Under the pieces are notes generated by a model. The model worked only from the letters and a program-made list of their open reading frames with translations, was not told the DNA's origin and made no database searches. Shown one piece after another: positions 35,634 through 44,747 of a DNA stretch of 64,000 nucleotides (the stretch's first letter is position 1; each line of letters opens with the position of its first letter). The position numbers were made by a program, and so were the translations under genes. Source of the stretch: Paenibacillus gyeongsangnamensis (GTDB lineage: Bacteria > Bacillota > Bacilli > Paenibacillales > NBRC-103111); assembly GCF_027533625.1 (NCBI RefSeq), contig NZ_JAQAGZ010000023.1, forward strand, positions 62,001-126,000, in the 5' to 3' direction.

Positions 35634-36188
35634 ATGGTTAATATATTGGAATCGACATTAGATGCTTTTAAATCAATGACCGATCAAGACGAAGGCCAAC
35701 CTCTTCATATCGGTGAGGTGATGGGGTGTTGGATTTACATGACGGGTCTTGAATTAGCTAGTACAACCGTGCAAGCTGCACTAAATACGACGACTGATCA
35801 TGAATTAAAAGAATTGCTTGAAGAGGATTTGAAGCTCGGGAATAGTCAACGGAAAAGACTCCATGATTTCATGATAAAGGAAGGTATTACCTTGCCGCCT
35901 CCTTCCGAAGATATGCCTAACTCGGATCCTAACAGTATTCCTCTTGGAGCGAAATTGACAGATGATGTACTTGCTAATGAACTGTCTCTTAAAATTGCGA
36001 GTTTAATCATACGTGCATCCGGCATTGCCGCGGAATCGATTCGTATGGATGTCGGTATAATGTTTACTCAATTCCAAGGCGAAAAATTAATGTTTGGAGC
36101 CAGATTGAAGCACTCCATGCGTAAGCGCGGCTGGATTCGAATACCACCTTCCTATGTGCCGCCTGGTTCCCCGCAACCAGTAAGTTAG
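35634..36188 (+). CDS. DUF3231 family protein
   Basis: 184 residues, ATG after AGGAGGGGAAAT. It is a single DUF3231 unit: an N-terminal helical pair (GEVMGCWIYMTG), a central KLGNSQRKRLHDFMIKEGI helix, the conserved PPPSEDMPNSDPNSIPLGAKLTD-type linker in pieces, and a C-terminal RLKHSMRKRGWIRIPP end. The fold is predicted to be a ferritin-like helical bundle. Many Bacillaceae carry duplicated DUF3231 units; this one is single. Function is unknown; genes of this family are common in spore-formers. It has a good terminator. Confidence 0.8.
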   Translation: MVNILESTLDAFKSMTDQDEGQPLHIGEVMGCWIYMTGLELASTTVQAALNTTTDHELKELLEEDLKLGNSQRKRLHDFMIKEGITLPPPSEDMPNSDPNSIPLGAKLTDDVLANELSLKIASLIIRASGIAAESIRMDVGIMFTQFQGEKLMFGARLKHSMRKRGWIRIPPSYVPPGSPQPVS

Positions 36189-36218
36189 CGGCATTTTTAC
36201 AATATTCCTCTCATTAAG

Positions 36219-36246
36219 ATGATCTCTACTGCGGATCATCTTTTTG
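36219..36246 (+). terminator. Terminator after the DUF3231 gene
   Basis: GATGATC pairs with GATCATC around a 10-base loop and is followed by TTTTTG. Confidence 0.85.
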
Positions 36247-36315
36247 TATTACATGTATTTAGTTTAAACAAAGCCTAGAAAGATATCGAAAAATCAAGCA
36301 TCGGTACGCTAAAAA

Positions 36316-36430
36316 GCCCCGGAGGTTCACTACAACGCGCAAATCGGCGGCCTACTGAGCCGATCTTCACTACAAGTGACCCTAGGTTCAGTAAACTCGG
36401 TCGATGACGCAGAGCAGGGGGAACCCTCGG
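36316..36430. repeat. GTTCACTA-type repeat D (subfamily III), single degenerate unit
   Basis: CCGGAGGTTCACTACAACGCGC, TTCACTACAAGTGACC and GGTTCAGTAAACTCGG (given in pieces) keep the order seen in arrays C and E, same orientation, with more substitutions. It lies between the DUF3231 gene and the glycosylation locus. Confidence 0.8.
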
Positions 36431-36451
36431 ACAATACCGGGCGTACAAGCA

Positions 36452-36492
36452 AAAAGGACACTCTCCAATAGAGAGAATGTCCCTTTTCTCCG
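36452..36492 (-). terminator. Terminator downstream of the GalNAc-T-like gene
   Basis: On the minus strand GGGACATTCTCTC pairs with GAGAGTGTCC and is followed by TTTTTGC. It marks the 3' end of the minus-strand glycosyltransferase pair. Confidence 0.82.
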
Positions 36493-36580
36493 TTAATCCC
36501 TTTTGTTAAAATGAAGCCATCACAGCAAAATGACCAGGCAAGGATTTTCATTGTTGTGCACATTCAACATTTTCCGGATC

Positions 36581-37474
36581 TCAGAACGGGATGTTGAATT
36601 TCTCCATGAACCAATCATCGGTATATTTTCTGCGGGAAAAATACTGGTGCCTTTGTTCCAAAACACCGTCTTCAATGACCAGAGATTCGATATGATCCGC
36701 ATTGGAGTAGGTTATTAACTTTTTGCATCTTTGGATTCGATCTTCAGAAAAATGGCTGTACGCCATTCGCATGAAGTTATAATATACGTGTTCCCAACCG
36801 ATGCGATAAGGGTGGGATTCACGAAACAAATGGAGAATCTTCACATCTGGTAGAGTGCTGCATTTATAGCCGAACAACCACATTTTCAGTGAAAGCTCCA
36901 CATCTTCATAACCCCATGTTTTGAAGCCTTCGTCAAAACCGCCAATGTCGAAAAATACATCTCGAGATATGGCAAAACAACCGCCAGGCAAAATTGCGCA
37001 TGGGAAGGGAGCTTCCTGCCGGCCGTTCCACTGCACTTGCAGGCGTTGATCCAGCGTCTGGCCATAACCGGTGATATTAGGCGAATCCATATTTGCGATT
37101 GCAGGACATATTCCGTCAGCTATCCCAGCTTCAATCGGTTTCAGCAAACGATCGATCCAAAGGTCTTCAAAGCTGAGGTGTGCATCGCAAAATATCAGGT
37201 ACTTTCCCTTGGATACCCCGGCTCCGAGGTTTCTGGCTTTAGCGGCCCCGATTCCTTTGGTCCGGATCAATCTGATCCGAGCTGATTCTTCATGAGACGC
37301 GATGAAATCACAGCATCCGTCTGCCGAATCATCGTCGACAATAACGATTTCGAACGGATAACCGGATTTAGACTCCATCGCCGACGCGACAGTCGATTCC
37401 ACATAGGTTCCTTCGTTTTTCGCCGGAATTATGATGGAAACGAATGGTAGGGTTTGGTTAATATCCATCATCAT
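36581..37474 (-). CDS. GT2-fold glycosyltransferase resembling polypeptide GalNAc-transferases
   Basis: 297 residues. An N-terminal GT-A fold starts VSIIIPAKNEGTYVE (12-26) with VDDDS (46-50). The metal motif is D97-A98-H99 (IFCDAHLSF), not the usual DxD. A GG-x-F-A-I-x-R segment (164-171) and GFDEGFKTWGYEDVELSLKMW (179-199, in pieces) precede H215 in HLFRESHPY. In animal ppGalNAc-transferases the same elements occur: DxH, the WGGEN(x)E helix and a third metal-ligand His in HVFR. So D97, H99 and H215 plausibly form that triad. No ricin domain or membrane anchor is present. The start overlaps the stop of the upstream GT2/TPR gene (TAATG). Sugar donor and acceptor are not shown. Confidence 0.82.
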   Translation of the reverse strand: MMMDINQTLPFVSIIIPAKNEGTYVESTVASAMESKSGYPFEIVIVDDDSADGCCDFIASHEESARIRLIRTKGIGAAKARNLGAGVSKGKYLIFCDAHLSFEDLWIDRLLKPIEAGIADGICPAIANMDSPNITGYGQTLDQRLQVQWNGRQEAPFPCAILPGGCFAISRDVFFDIGGFDEGFKTWGYEDVELSLKMWLFGYKCSTLPDVKILHLFRESHPYRIGWEHVYYNFMRMAYSHFSEDRIQRCKKLITYSNADHIESLVIEDGVLEQRHQYFSRRKYTDDWFMEKFNIPF

Positions 37475-38559
37475 TACCTTGCCTTTACCGGTTGCAGTAG
37501 TTCTTCAAGGAGCTTGACATTGTTTTGTATTTGTTCGTCGTCAGGGCGATAGGTCAAGGCGATGGAGTTATGGCGGTAAGACAATTCGTATTCGCCTAAT
37601 TGGTAATAGCATAGACCGAGCTGCATATGAGGCAGCCAAGTCCGGCTTGGATGATTCACTATCGCCCATTGGTTTTTTGGCGGAGGCGTTTCAATCGCGA
37701 GTTTATACCAGAACGCAGCCTGATGGAATTCAACTTTCTCCAGAAAACGGTAACCTAACCGGCAACAAAATTCCGGGCGCGGAATATCGTAGTCAAATGA
37801 CTTAAGCGTAATTTCCAATTCTTTATCCCGATCCCCAAGGTGGTAGTAGCAATCGGCCATTTTGCCGCATACGAAAATCTTGTCTTCCGGTGTAACATCA
37901 TCCAAAACCATAAATTTCAGATAATATTCGATCGCTTGTTCATACATCTTATGATGGTGTAATTCTCTTGCATAATGCTGGAGATCTCGAGTGGTGAATT
38001 CTTTGCCTTGGCGGAGGAGGTTTTCATAAATTTTTAAATTACGGTCAGAGGCGTCATGCATTTGTTTATGGGTCACAACGACATCGCTGTCATAAATGAT
38101 TCCTTTTACCGATAAATCTTCATGAACGGCACCCTGCCATTGATAGTTTTTCAAACGTTTGACCAGCCTAATTCGCCGCACATTCAGCGTTACATTACCG
38201 TGATCGTCGAAGGCGCAATGATATTCCATGGAGATGGCATCTACCGAGGGATCTAGCGATTGCTTCAATTGAAGTAATTTCTGACGATTTTCCGGTAAAA
38301 GGACGTCATCGGCGTCAAGCCACAGGATGTAGTCCATCGTTGCTTGAGCAAAGGAGAAGTTGCGCGCCGCCGCAAAGTCATCGATCCATTCGAAGTCAAT
38401 GACATGTGGTGTGAACTTGCCCGCGATCTCCTTGGTTTGGTCCGTTGAACCGGTATCCACTATCACGATTTCATCCGCAATGTCACGGACTGATTCTAAA
38501 CAGCGTTGCAGGGTATCCTGCTCATTTTTCACAATCATGCAAAGGCTTATGGTAATCAT
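37474..38559 (-). CDS. GT2 glycosyltransferase with C-terminal TPR region (SunS-like architecture)
   Basis: 361 residues. A GT-A domain (1-200) opens SLCMIVKNEQDTLQRCL, has VDTGSTD at 34-40, the DADD metal motif (LWLDADDVLL, about 80-89) and the family VHEDL motif near 145. Residues about 200-355 are TPR-like helices (YEQAIEYYLKF, MADCYYHLGD, LGLCYYQLGEYE). This is the layout of SunS/ThuS peptide S-glycosyltransferases and of related surface-glycosylation enzymes. Most of it is paralogous to residues 252-605 of the 1108-residue protein. It probably forms an operon with the GalNAc-T-like gene. Start at 38559 with AAAGAGGTGACC upstream. Confidence 0.85.
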   Translation of the reverse strand: MITISLCMIVKNEQDTLQRCLESVRDIADEIVIVDTGSTDQTKEIAGKFTPHVIDFEWIDDFAAARNFSFAQATMDYILWLDADDVLLPENRQKLLQLKQSLDPSVDAISMEYHCAFDDHGNVTLNVRRIRLVKRLKNYQWQGAVHEDLSVKGIIYDSDVVVTHKQMHDASDRNLKIYENLLRQGKEFTTRDLQHYARELHHHKMYEQAIEYYLKFMVLDDVTPEDKIFVCGKMADCYYHLGDRDKELEITLKSFDYDIPRPEFCCRLGYRFLEKVEFHQAAFWYKLAIETPPPKNQWAIVNHPSRTWLPHMQLGLCYYQLGEYELSYRHNSIALTYRPDDEQIQNNVKLLEELLQPVKAR

Positions 38560-38676
38560 AGGGTCACCTCTTTGGAATCACTTCATGTTTCCTCTAAGTA
38601 TATGCATTACGATTTCAAGCTGATACTTCCGCTAAGCGTTTACTAAATTACTCGTTTGACGCTTTAGCAATAAGAA

Positions 38677-38740
38677 GGGGAAAAGCAATAAAGAAAAAGT
38701 ACAATAAAGAAAAAGTACAATAAAGCTTATCGCTTTCCCC
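38677..38740 (-). terminator. Hairpin downstream of propeller gene 1, with internal direct repeat
   Basis: GGGGAAAAGC and GCTTTCCCC are far-apart arms. The loop contains two copies of AATAAAGAAAAAGTAC. A related hairpin occurs after propeller gene 2 (43500-43546), showing that the 3' flanks were duplicated with the genes. Confidence 0.55.
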
Positions 38741-38803
38741 GAGTGATAAAAAGAATCAACTTACCTATGCTCACGAAAGAACTGTTTTGTTGATTGAACT
38801 ATA

Positions 38804-39769
38804 TTAAGGTTTAAACGCCATCCCATTTGGATTAGTACCGACGGTGACGGTTGTTACGACTGTGTTAGAGTTCCCATCAATCACCGACACGTTTTTGCCA
38901 AAGCCATTTGACACATAAATTTGGTTGTTCGTCGCGTTCCATGCCACCCCAAGTGGAGCAATACCGACGGTGACGGTTGTTACGACTATGTTAGAGTTCC
39001 CATCAATCACCGATACGGTGTTGTTAGAGCTATTTGCCACATAAATGCGGTTGTTCGTCGCGTTCCATGCCACGCCGTCTGGATTAGTACCGACGGTGAC
39101 GGTTGTTACGACTGTGTTAGTGGCCCCGTCAATCACCGACACGTTAGCACTACTTTCATTTGCCACATAAATGCGGTTGTTCGTCGCGTTCCATGCCACC
39201 CCTCTTGGCCTAGTACCGACGGTGACGGTTGTTACGACTGTGTTAGTGGCCCCGTCAATCACCGACACGTTAGCACTACTGAAATTTGCCACATAAATTT
39301 GGTTGTTCGTCGCGTTCCATGCCACGCCGTCTGGAGCAGTACCGACGGTGACGGTTGTTACGACTATGTTAGTGGCCCCGTCAATCACCGACACGGTTTT
39401 GCTGGTGGCAGAGCCATTTGCCACATAAATGCGGTTGTTCGTCGCGTTCCATGCCACGGCTACGTTAAACCCTCCAACGGTGACGGTTGTTACGACTGTG
39501 TTAGTGGTCCCGTCAATCACCGACACACTAACAGCGCCATTTGCCACATAAATGCGGTTGTTCGTCGCGTTAAACGCTACGCCTTCTGGAGCAACATTAC
39601 CGAGGGTGATGGTTGTTACGACTGTGTTAGTGGTCCCATCAATCACCGATACAGTACCGTCAAGCCCATTCGCCACATAGATGCGGCCACCTCGGGCAGG
39701 TGTTGGCGTCGGCGTCGGTGTTGGTGTTGGCGTTGGAGTTGGAGTCGGCCTTGGTGGTCTGATTCCCAT
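38804..39769 (-). CDS. Thr-Pro-rich N-terminus plus seven-bladed YVTN beta-propeller (paralogue 1)
   Basis: 321 residues. It begins MGIRPPRP, then eight Thr-Pro pairs, then ARGG and seven repeats of about 42 residues (IYVAN...VSVIDG-T-NTVVTTVTVG...GVAWNATNN). Seven YVTN units make one closed propeller. There is no Sec signal or membrane helix. The start at 39769 was chosen because AAAGGAGGAATGTTC precedes it and because both paralogues begin MGI-R/K-PP. Glycosyltransferase genes lie on both sides. The Thr-Pro stretch is a plausible O-glycosylation acceptor. A spore-surface or S-layer-like location is inferred. Confidence 0.85.
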   Translation of the reverse strand: MGIRPPRPTPTPTPTPTPTPTPTPARGGRIYVANGLDGTVSVIDGTTNTVVTTITLGNVAPEGVAFNATNNRIYVANGAVSVSVIDGTTNTVVTTVTVGGFNVAVAWNATNNRIYVANGSATSKTVSVIDGATNIVVTTVTVGTAPDGVAWNATNNQIYVANFSSANVSVIDGATNTVVTTVTVGTRPRGVAWNATNNRIYVANESSANVSVIDGATNTVVTTVTVGTNPDGVAWNATNNRIYVANSSNNTVSVIDGNSNIVVTTVTVGIAPLGVAWNATNNQIYVSNGFGKNVSVIDGNSNTVVTTVTVGTNPNGMAFKP

Positions 39770-39799
39770 GAACATTCCTCCTTTTTTCTGCACTACAGT

Positions 39800-39840
39800 C
39801 TATTGTTATTCTTACAGCAGAGGAATGGCATGGGTAAAAT
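39800..39840 (-). promoter_or_regulatory. Conserved 41-bp upstream block of propeller gene 1
   Basis: This block lies 31 bases before the start codon. It matches the blocks at 44697-44737 (35 of 41 by eye) and 45857-45897. It carries AATAACAATAG and CCCATGC words but no clear sigma-A -35/-10 pair. Confidence 0.6.
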
Positions 39841-39962
39841 CCCACCGTTCTTGATATTTCGGTATGAATACAGCCGATATGTTTTCAAATTGAAAAGGCC
39901 TGGTGACTTCACTTCTATGCAAATTGAAATGCTAACTCTCCATTTTCGCATTTTTTCCCTGT

Positions 39963-42900
39963 TTATTCAACGAGAATCCCCTTCTCCGTCATATTACCTT
40001 TATCAGTGAGATCCCCTATATATTGCTGAAAAGGTGTTAGCACGTTACGGATATCTTGCAGCGGCTCTGCCTTCCAAGCGACAAAACCCATGCAGAGCGG
40101 AATATCTTCCCCGGGATAGCAATAGTTAAAAATAGTACTGCTCTTGAACCCGGCCGCGTCCAACAATTTTGTAATGTAAGTCTTATCAAAAAGTGATTTG
40201 TGGAGCTGCTGCAGCCATGAGTCAGGCGTCTGTTCCGGATCCCCATGCGTATAACGGTAGACATGATACAAATCGAAACGGTCCCCCACAATCCCTGGTA
40301 ATTTTCTTAAATAGGCATCAGCCACGATTTCAAAATCCGGAATTCCGATATAAACCAATGGACCGTCATCCCGCAGCACTCGATGGCAATTTTTCAGATG
40401 TGCGAGATGCTGGGAAGTATACAGATGCTCAAAGAACGCGTTCGAAAAAATAAGATCCGCGCTGCCGTCTTGAAATTCCTTCAGTTCCGTACAATCAATC
40501 ACCAGATCCGTGGCCGAAGTACGTCGAACGTCACAATTGACCATACCCTCGATCTTGCGCTCACCACAGCCTAAATGGAGCTTTAATCCAGCCGTGAGGC
40601 GCAGCCGTTCGTACGCAATCTTTGAAGATTCGTTGATACTCACCGAATGCCCGCTTGATAGTACTTCCGGCAGTTCTCCGCGATAGGGTAAAGCCCTTTT
40701 CCAAACCGGCGGATGCGTTGGGTGAAGGTCTTCGGTGGATTCTGTCCAGTTCAACCACTTCGCTTGATACCAGGCCTCCCGGTCAAAATCTTGTGAATGC
40801 CCCCATGTGTTGATTTTTCGGTATACTTGCTCATCGCTTAGCACATAGCTTCCGTGAAAACATAAGGCATCCAGCCTGAGCACCTTCGTCGCCGCGGGAC
40901 CAAGAAGTCTCAACTGTTGAAACCGAAGATCCTTCTTGCAGTTGACGGCCGCATTCAAATAACCGTGTATAATGGATCCGGATTGATTTACCAAGATATG
41001 GTCCCAGGTTTTCCAGAATGTGCACCATGGCGTAACGTAGTAATCATACTCCGGATTTTCGCTGATCTGCCGGATCATCCGGTCGTAATCAGAGCAGGTG
41101 TAATATTCATCGGCATCTTGGATGATCAGAAAATCGATGCCGTCTTCCTTCGCTCTTTGAAGGCAAGCATTTCTTTGTTCGTGCTCCCAATCCCAGACGC
41201 CCGTTATCAGCTCAATTTTGTCCGCGTATTTGGAATGCCGCAATATTTCGAGGTCGGTCGTGTTGCGAAAGCCCTCGCGCGCATGCGGGTTATAACGCCA
41301 CGGCAATTCGCTGTAAGCAATGTAGATCTTCTCAACAAACGGTCCGCAATTTTCAATCATCTGCAAAATAAACTGCTGACAATCGAAAAGCAGCGCACAT
41401 ACCGCAAACCTTTTATCCGTCGCCGCGGTTACGGGTTTCATACTCTTTGTGTTTACTTGCGGTTTGTCTCCCATCAGTTCCTGGCACAGTTGCATATTAT
41501 TGAGGATCTGCTCGTCATTCGGCCGGTATACAAGCGCAAGCTGATTATGCCGATACGACTGCTCGTATTCTCCCAGCCGATAATAACAAAGTGCAAGCTG
41601 CGTATGCGGCAGCCATGACCGGATTGGTACATTGTCTTCGGCCCAACGATTAGCCGGTTTCTCCTGGATGGCCAGCTTATACCAGAAGATGGCTTGCCTC
41701 AGTTCAACTTTCTGCAGGCAGTGATACCCGATTCGGCAGCAAAATTGCGGGCGCGGCAAGTCGTACTGAAACGACTTGAACGACCAATCCAGTTCCTTTT
41801 CGTAATCTCCAAGATGATGGTAACAATCGGCCAAGGTACCGCATACGAAAATTTTCCACTCAGTAGAAATGCCTTCACACTCCAGAAACTGCAGGTACAC
41901 CTGTATCGCATTCTCGTATTTCTCATTTAAATGCAGTTCTTTAGCGTAATGTAAAAGATCATTTATCGTCAGCGGTATGCCTCTTTCTACCAACCCTTCG
42001 AAAATGCGCAGATTCCGGTCGGTTTTACCGTGCTCCCGATTATGCGTGATTACGATATCGCTGTCATAAACCGTGCCGCTGATCTCCAAATCCTCGTGTA
42101 CAACACCGTGCCAGCGAAAGCCCTTTGACCGTCTCACCAGCCGGTAGCGGCGTATATTCAGCGTCACATTTCCCGAATCATCAAAAGCACAGTGATACTC
42201 CATCGAGACGGCATCCAGCCCCGGATCGAACGATTGCCTCAGCTGATGCAATTTCTCACGTTCCTGCGGCAGCAGCACATCATCTGCATCCAACCACATG
42301 ATGTAGTCCATTGTGGCCAGAGTAAAAGCGAAATTGCGCGCCGCCGCGAAATCGTCGATCCATGTGAAGTCTTCCACCCGCTCGGTGAAGCGTCTCGCGA
42401 TCTCCTTAGTCCGATCGCTTGATCCTGTATCGACGATCACGATTTCGTCAACGGCACCGCGAACCGATTCGAGACATCTGGCAAGGGTTTGTTCCTCATT
42501 TTTCACGATCATGCAAAGACTGATCGTAATCTTACCAGGCTTTTTATCCTCAGCGAAGAGCATGTCATGGATATCGCCGCCCCATTTTTCCCTGGCTTTT
42601 TGCTTGTTCTCTTGCATGATTTGTGCCATATCGATCCCGTTGTTTTGGAAGGTGGCATGCCCTACGTGATGAACGAAGGAATCCTCCGCAATCATCAGCG
42701 AATAGCCTTGCTTTATGGCGCGAAGGCACAGGTCATCGTCCTCGTAGGATCCGAGGCCATATCGTTCATCGAACAGTCCGATCTCGTTAAGTACCTGTCT
42801 CTTTACGAGCAGACAGAAGCCGGTCAGACGGCTAAAGCGCCGAGAACGTCCTGCATAACGCCGGCAGTGCTCCTCCGTAAAATCGGACAAGCCTTCCAAA

Positions 42901-43289
42901 TCCCGATAGGTAACCGGAATTTGCTGCGGGCCGCTGCTGTAATTGGTGACAGGGCCCACCATGCCGATTTCTTCAGCGCTGTGGAGAAGCCTCAGCATAT
43001 GACCGAGCCAATTCTCGGTCACAACGGTATCATTATTTAAGAACAGAATGTTGTCACCGGTCGATAAGCCGACCCCTTGATTACAACCCTTGGCAAATCC
43101 GAGATTCTCATCGTTGAACACAGCAGTTATGTCCGACAATTCCTTGAGGTATTCCGCCGTCCCGTCAGAAGAGGCATTATCGACTACGATCAGCTCATGG
43201 TCTTCCGGCGTATGTTTTCGAATGCTGCCCAAGCATCGTTTCGTCAACTCCAGTTGATTGCAGGTCAAAATGATTATGCTGGTTTTCAT
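39963..43289 (-). CDS. Multidomain glycosyltransferase: GT2, GT2/TPR, third GT-like domain, SAM methyltransferase
   Basis: 1108 residues. Domain 1 (1-245): GT2 with SIIILTCNQLELT, VDNASSDGT and the metal loop LNNDTVV (84-90). Domain 2 (252-605): GT2 plus TPR, opening SLCMIVKNEEQTLARCL, with LDADD at 333-337 and VVHED near 397; it is a paralogue of the 361-residue neighbour. Domain 3 (about 625-890): a GT-like region with IIQDADEYY at 722-730 and many Trp/Tyr. Domain 4 (900-1090): a class I methyltransferase with LHLGCGE (904-910) and a later EHL motif. Such chains assemble and cap a glycan on one scaffold. It is cytosolic: no signal or membrane helix. Its 3' end lies upstream of propeller gene 1. 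The start has no strong ribosome site. Confidence 0.85.
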   Translation of the reverse strand: MKTSIIILTCNQLELTKRCLGSIRKHTPEDHELIVVDNASSDGTAEYLKELSDITAVFNDENLGFAKGCNQGVGLSTGDNILFLNNDTVVTENWLGHMLRLLHSAEEIGMVGPVTNYSSGPQQIPVTYRDLEGLSDFTEEHCRRYAGRSRRFSRLTGFCLLVKRQVLNEIGLFDERYGLGSYEDDDLCLRAIKQGYSLMIAEDSFVHHVGHATFQNNGIDMAQIMQENKQKAREKWGGDIHDMLFAEDKKPGKITISLCMIVKNEEQTLARCLESVRGAVDEIVIVDTGSSDRTKEIARRFTERVEDFTWIDDFAAARNFAFTLATMDYIMWLDADDVLLPQEREKLHQLRQSFDPGLDAVSMEYHCAFDDSGNVTLNIRRYRLVRRSKGFRWHGVVHEDLEISGTVYDSDIVITHNREHGKTDRNLRIFEGLVERGIPLTINDLLHYAKELHLNEKYENAIQVYLQFLECEGISTEWKIFVCGTLADCYHHLGDYEKELDWSFKSFQYDLPRPQFCCRIGYHCLQKVELRQAIFWYKLAIQEKPANRWAEDNVPIRSWLPHTQLALCYYRLGEYEQSYRHNQLALVYRPNDEQILNNMQLCQELMGDKPQVNTKSMKPVTAATDKRFAVCALLFDCQQFILQMIENCGPFVEKIYIAYSELPWRYNPHAREGFRNTTDLEILRHSKYADKIELITGVWDWEHEQRNACLQRAKEDGIDFLIIQDADEYYTCSDYDRMIRQISENPEYDYYVTPWCTFWKTWDHILVNQSGSIIHGYLNAAVNCKKDLRFQQLRLLGPAATKVLRLDALCFHGSYVLSDEQVYRKINTWGHSQDFDREAWYQAKWLNWTESTEDLHPTHPPVWKRALPYRGELPEVLSSGHSVSINESSKIAYERLRLTAGLKLHLGCGERKIEGMVNCDVRRTSATDLVIDCTELKEFQDGSADLIFSNAFFEHLYTSQHLAHLKNCHRVLRDDGPLVYIGIPDFEIVADAYLRKLPGIVGDRFDLYHVYRYTHGDPEQTPDSWLQQLHKSLFDKTYITKLLDAAGFKSSTIFNYCYPGEDIPLCMGFVAWKAEPLQDIRNVLTPFQQYIGDLTDKGNMTEKGILVE

Positions 43290-43602
43290 GTCATCCCCCT
43301 GGGTTCAAAAGGTTGGTAACTGCCTACATTAATCTATGCGGCGAATGATACCGGGGGCACTTAATACTCTTTATCATTTAAACTCTGATAACGCTTTTGC
43401 ATTTTCCAATGGTCGGCTAAGGAACCTTCCGTACATAACGAACATCCCTCAAGAAGGCGGCCACCCGATAATTATGAGCACAGTTGATTTCCAAAAGTAG
43501 GGGAGAGCAATAAACAAAAGTATGATTAAGCTTATCGCTTCCCCCGGGTGATAAAAAACAATCAACAAGTAACCTATCTCACGAAAGAACTATTTGATTA
43601 AA
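43290..43602. other. Intergenic stretch with the duplicated downstream hairpin
   Basis: No gene was seen. A GGGGAGAGC/GCTTCCCCC hairpin at 43500-43546 and the following TCACGAAAGAACTAT text closely resemble the sequence after propeller gene 1 (38677-38790). This indicates a segmental duplication that included the 3' flank. Confidence 0.65.
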
Positions 43603-44667
43603 CTATAGTACGGGATTTACCGCCACACCTCGTGGAGTGTTACCGACAGTGACGGTCGCTACGACTGCGTTACTGGTCCCGTCAATCACCGACACGTTGT
43701 CGTTGCCGCTATTTGCCACATAGATGCGGTTAGACATCGCGTTCACCGATACGCCTTCCGGAACAAAAGCAACGGTGACGGTCGCTACGACACTGTTACT
43801 GGTCCCGTCAATCACCGACACGTTGGCTCCACCCCTATTTGACACATAGATACGGTTGGTCGTTGCGTTACGTGCCACGATAAAGGGACCAGTACCGACA
43901 GTGACGGTTGCTACGACTGCGTTACTGGTCCCGTCAATCACCGATACATTGTTGTCGACAAAGTTCGCTACATAAATCGTGTTGGTCGACGCGTTCACCG
44001 CCACGCCTTCTGGATTAATACCGACGTGGACTGTCGCCACGACTGCATTGCTGATCCCGTTAATCACCGATACGTTGTTGTCAGTTGCATTTGTCACATA
44101 GATGCGGTTGGTCGAGACGTTCACTGCCACTTCATCCGGTTGAGTGCCGACAGTGACGGTTGCTACGACTGCGTTACTGGTCCCGTCAATCACCGACACA
44201 TTGTTGCCGACAAAGTTCGCTACATAAATCGTGTTGGTCGAGGCGTTCAGTGCCACGCCATCTGGACCAATACCGACAGTGATGGTCGCTACGATACTGT
44301 TACTGGTCCCGTCAATCACCGAAACATTGTCGCTTCCGGAATTTGCCACATAGATGCGGTTGGTCGACACGTTCACCGCCACTCCTTGTGGATTAGTACC
44401 GACGGGGACGGTCGCTATGACTGCGTTACTGGTCCCGTCAATCACCGATACGTTGTTGCTCGTAACCAAAAAATTTGTCACATAAATGCGACCACCACCT
44501 GATATTGGTGTTGGTGTTGGGGTCGGTGTTGGGGTCGGTGTTGGGGTCGGTGTTGGAGTCGGTGTTGGAGTCGGTGTTGGAGTCGGTGTTGGAGTCGGTG
44601 TTGGAGTCGGTGTCGGCGTCGGCGTTGGAGTGGGTGTTGGTGTTGGTCTCGGTGGTTTTATTCCCAT
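43603..44667 (-). CDS. Thr-Pro-rich N-terminus plus seven-bladed YVTN beta-propeller (paralogue 2)
   Basis: 354 residues. MGIKPPRP is followed by the longest Thr-Pro run of the three, about 24 pairs, then ISGGG and seven blades of the form IYVAN...NNVSVIDGTSNAVVATVTVG...GVAVN. The Thr-Pro run is encoded by a near-perfect 12-base tandem repeat (about 44507-44645), so its length can change without loss of frame. AAGGAGGAACTTTT precedes the ATG. There is no signal peptide. The antisense of the repeat gives a Gly-Val ORF that is not real. Confidence 0.85.
   Translation of the reverse strand: MGIKPPRPTPTPTPTPTPTPTPTPTPTPTPTPTPTPTPTPTPTPTPTPTPTPTPISGGGRIYVTNFLVTSNNVSVIDGTSNAVIATVPVGTNPQGVAVNVSTNRIYVANSGSDNVSVIDGTSNSIVATITVGIGPDGVALNASTNTIYVANFVGNNVSVIDGTSNAVVATVTVGTQPDEVAVNVSTNRIYVTNATDNNVSVINGISNAVVATVHVGINPEGVAVNASTNTIYVANFVDNNVSVIDGTSNAVVATVTVGTGPFIVARNATTNRIYVSNRGGANVSVIDGTSNSVVATVTVAFVPEGVSVNAMSNRIYVANSGNDNVSVIDGTSNAVVATVTVGNTPRGVAVNPVL
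44507..44645. repeat. 12-bp tandem repeat encoding Thr-Pro pairs
   Basis: On the plus strand GGTGTTGGAGTC or GGTGTTGGGGTC repeats about ten times in a row. Each 6 bases encodes one Thr-Pro on the minus strand. Neighbouring units are identical, which favours slipped-strand length change. Confidence 0.88.
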
Positions 44668-44696
44668 AAAAGTTCCTCCTTGTTCTACACTTCTGT

Positions 44697-44737
44697 CTAT
44701 TGTTATTCATAAATCAGCGGAATTGCATGGGCAAAAT
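44697..44737 (-). promoter_or_regulatory. Conserved 41-bp upstream block of propeller gene 2
   Basis: Same block as upstream of genes 1 and 3, placed 30 bases before the start codon. It matches the gene 3 block at 36 of 41 positions by eye. Confidence 0.6.
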
Positions 44738-44747
44738 AATTGAAAAA

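Noticed and set aside
39800..39840. Sigma-K or sigma-E promoter in the shared upstream block
   Set aside because: The words resemble parts of these consensus sequences, but the spacing does not fit, so no sigma factor is assigned.
38921..40009. 362-residue plus-strand ORF opposite propeller gene 1
   Set aside because: It arises from the antisense of the repetitive YVTN blades, has odd His/Cys/Arg-rich composition and no start site.
44475..44743. Plus-strand Gly-Val repeat ORFs opposite propeller gene 2
   Set aside because: They are the antisense of the Thr-Pro codons; no ribosome site or family, and the minus-strand gene has both.
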